Of a stretch of DNA of 64,000 nt, positions 63,597 through 64,000 are shown in pieces. The stretch covers positions 3,098,001 through 3,162,000 of the forward strand of contig NZ_CP015318.1 in NCBI RefSeq assembly GCF_001686985.1, in the 5' to 3' direction. The notes under the pieces are model-generated. The model made no database searches. It worked only from the letters and a program-made list of their open reading frames with translations, and was not told where the DNA came from. Position numbers and translations under genes: made by a program. The stretch comes from Mesorhizobium amorphae CCNWGS0123. Its GTDB lineage: Bacteria; Pseudomonadota; Alphaproteobacteria; Rhizobiales; Rhizobiaceae. How positions within the stretch are numbered: the stretch's first letter is position 1; every line of letters starts with the position of its first letter.

Positions 63597-64000
63597 CATC
63601 CCCCGTCGACCGTAAAGAACGCAAGCGCGCCGGGCAGCCCGCTTGCTTCCATCTCACCATGCTGCTCGAACGTCAGGCCGGAGCCGACCACGAGATCGCG
63701 CACGGTTCGCGACGCGATGATCTCGCCCCGCCGCGCATGATCGAGCAGCCGCGATGAAAGGTCGATCGCAATGCCGGAAAAATCATCGCTACGCTCCTCG
63801 CATTCGCCAGTGTGGACAGCAGCGCGGACGTCGAGACCGGATTGCCTCAGGCGATGGCGGATCGCGATCGCACACTGGATCGACCGCGTCGGCCGCTGGA
63901 ACACAGCGAGAAATCCGGTTGCCGAGCGCCTGATCTGCCTGCCTTCGGCAACCAGCAGTTCGGCCCGGATATTCTCGGCATGCCGCTCGATCGGATCCGC
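63596..64000 (-). CDS. Degenerate class III adenylate/guanylate cyclase-like protein, N-terminus beyond the window
   Basis: The minus strand is open from the right edge to TGA at 63596. The last 130 residues match the C-terminal half of a class III cyclase homology domain: HAENIRAELLVAEGRQIRRS, ATGFLAVFQRPTRSIQCAIA, VRAAVHTGECEERSDDFSGI, AIDLSSRLLDHARRGEIIAS and RTVRDLVVGSGLTFEQHGEM. The conserved TGDGF metal motif reads SATGF, so the catalytic Asp is gone; activity is doubtful, although regulatory ligand binding could remain. The upstream part of the protein is unknown. Confidence 0.8.
   Translation of the reverse strand, partial: ADPIERHAENIRAELLVAEGRQIRRSATGFLAVFQRPTRSIQCAIAIRHRLRQSGLDVRAAVHTGECEERSDDFSGIAIDLSSRLLDHARRGEIIASRTVRDLVVGSGLTFEQHGEMEASGLPGALAFFTVDGG

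Noticed and set aside
1..64000. tRNA, rRNA, CRISPR arrays, integrases and full insertion sequences
   Set aside because: None was recognised on either strand. Repeats are limited to palindromic units without encoded transposase, and no regularly spaced direct repeats with unique spacers are present.

Overview
The window is GC-rich DNA from an alphaproteobacterium of the order Hyphomicrobiales, most likely Mesorhizobium or a close relative. I infer this from family content (DUF982, BA14K, DUF1236, DUF6456, GcrA-like and HWE-kinase genes), from alphaproteobacterial promoter types, and from dispersed palindromic repeats of the kind found in rhizobial genomes. No tRNA, rRNA, CRISPR array, transposase or integrase was recognised. 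It looks like ordinary chromosome packed with metabolic and stress modules, with a possibly phage-derived regulatory patch at the left edge.

Layout. 0-3 kb: a divergent XRE repressor, two small ORFs, and GcrA-like, DUF982 and DUF6456 proteins. 3.4-8.1 kb: an SsuABC-like transporter with a flavin-dependent monooxygenase and its FMN reductase, probably for an organosulfur or aminopolycarboxylate compound. 8.2-15.6 kb: an amide/nitrile/urea-type operon on the minus strand (AmiC-like sensor, AmiR-like ANTAR antiterminator, nitrilase-family hydrolase, binding protein, permease, a fused permease-ATPase, and a second ATPase). Two small hairpins and an intrinsic terminator lie between the regulators and the enzyme. 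15.7-19.2 kb: a degenerate copy of an ABC-ATPase tail, an SDR/AraC pair, and an AhpD-like/ECF41 sigma pair with an ECF41-type promoter. 19.5-24.8 kb: an ABC exporter, a transglutaminase-like protease, OsmC and a flavoprotein. 24.9-28.1 kb: a methanethiol-oxidase-like operon with ferredoxin, CoA-binding protein and an ankyrin-cytochrome c. 28.2-33.1 kb: an EamA transporter, a Rieske-flavoprotein reductase and an SGNH acyltransferase.

34-41.5 kb is the most distinctive block. Six exact GGAAC-N16/17-CGTT promoters of the EcfG general-stress type, plus two near matches, stand in front of small envelope or membrane proteins, including 19-, 24- and 33-residue ORFs. Two HWE/HisKA_2-type kinases and a single-domain response regulator are interleaved. 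It reads as a local general-stress-response island.

45.4-51.6 kb resembles E. coli ynbABCD with an added acyltransferase and a small membrane protein: an uncharacterised lipid pathway. A 32-residue RiPP-like precursor ORF lies just beyond it. 52.4-54.5 kb carries three TadE/TadG-type genes. 55-57.3 kb is an NfeD-slipin pair. 57.4-62.2 kb is a PaoABC-type molybdenum aldehyde dehydrogenase operon with a divergent TetR regulator and a 20-bp palindrome between them. The window ends with an aldo/keto reductase and a degenerate class III cyclase that runs off the edge.
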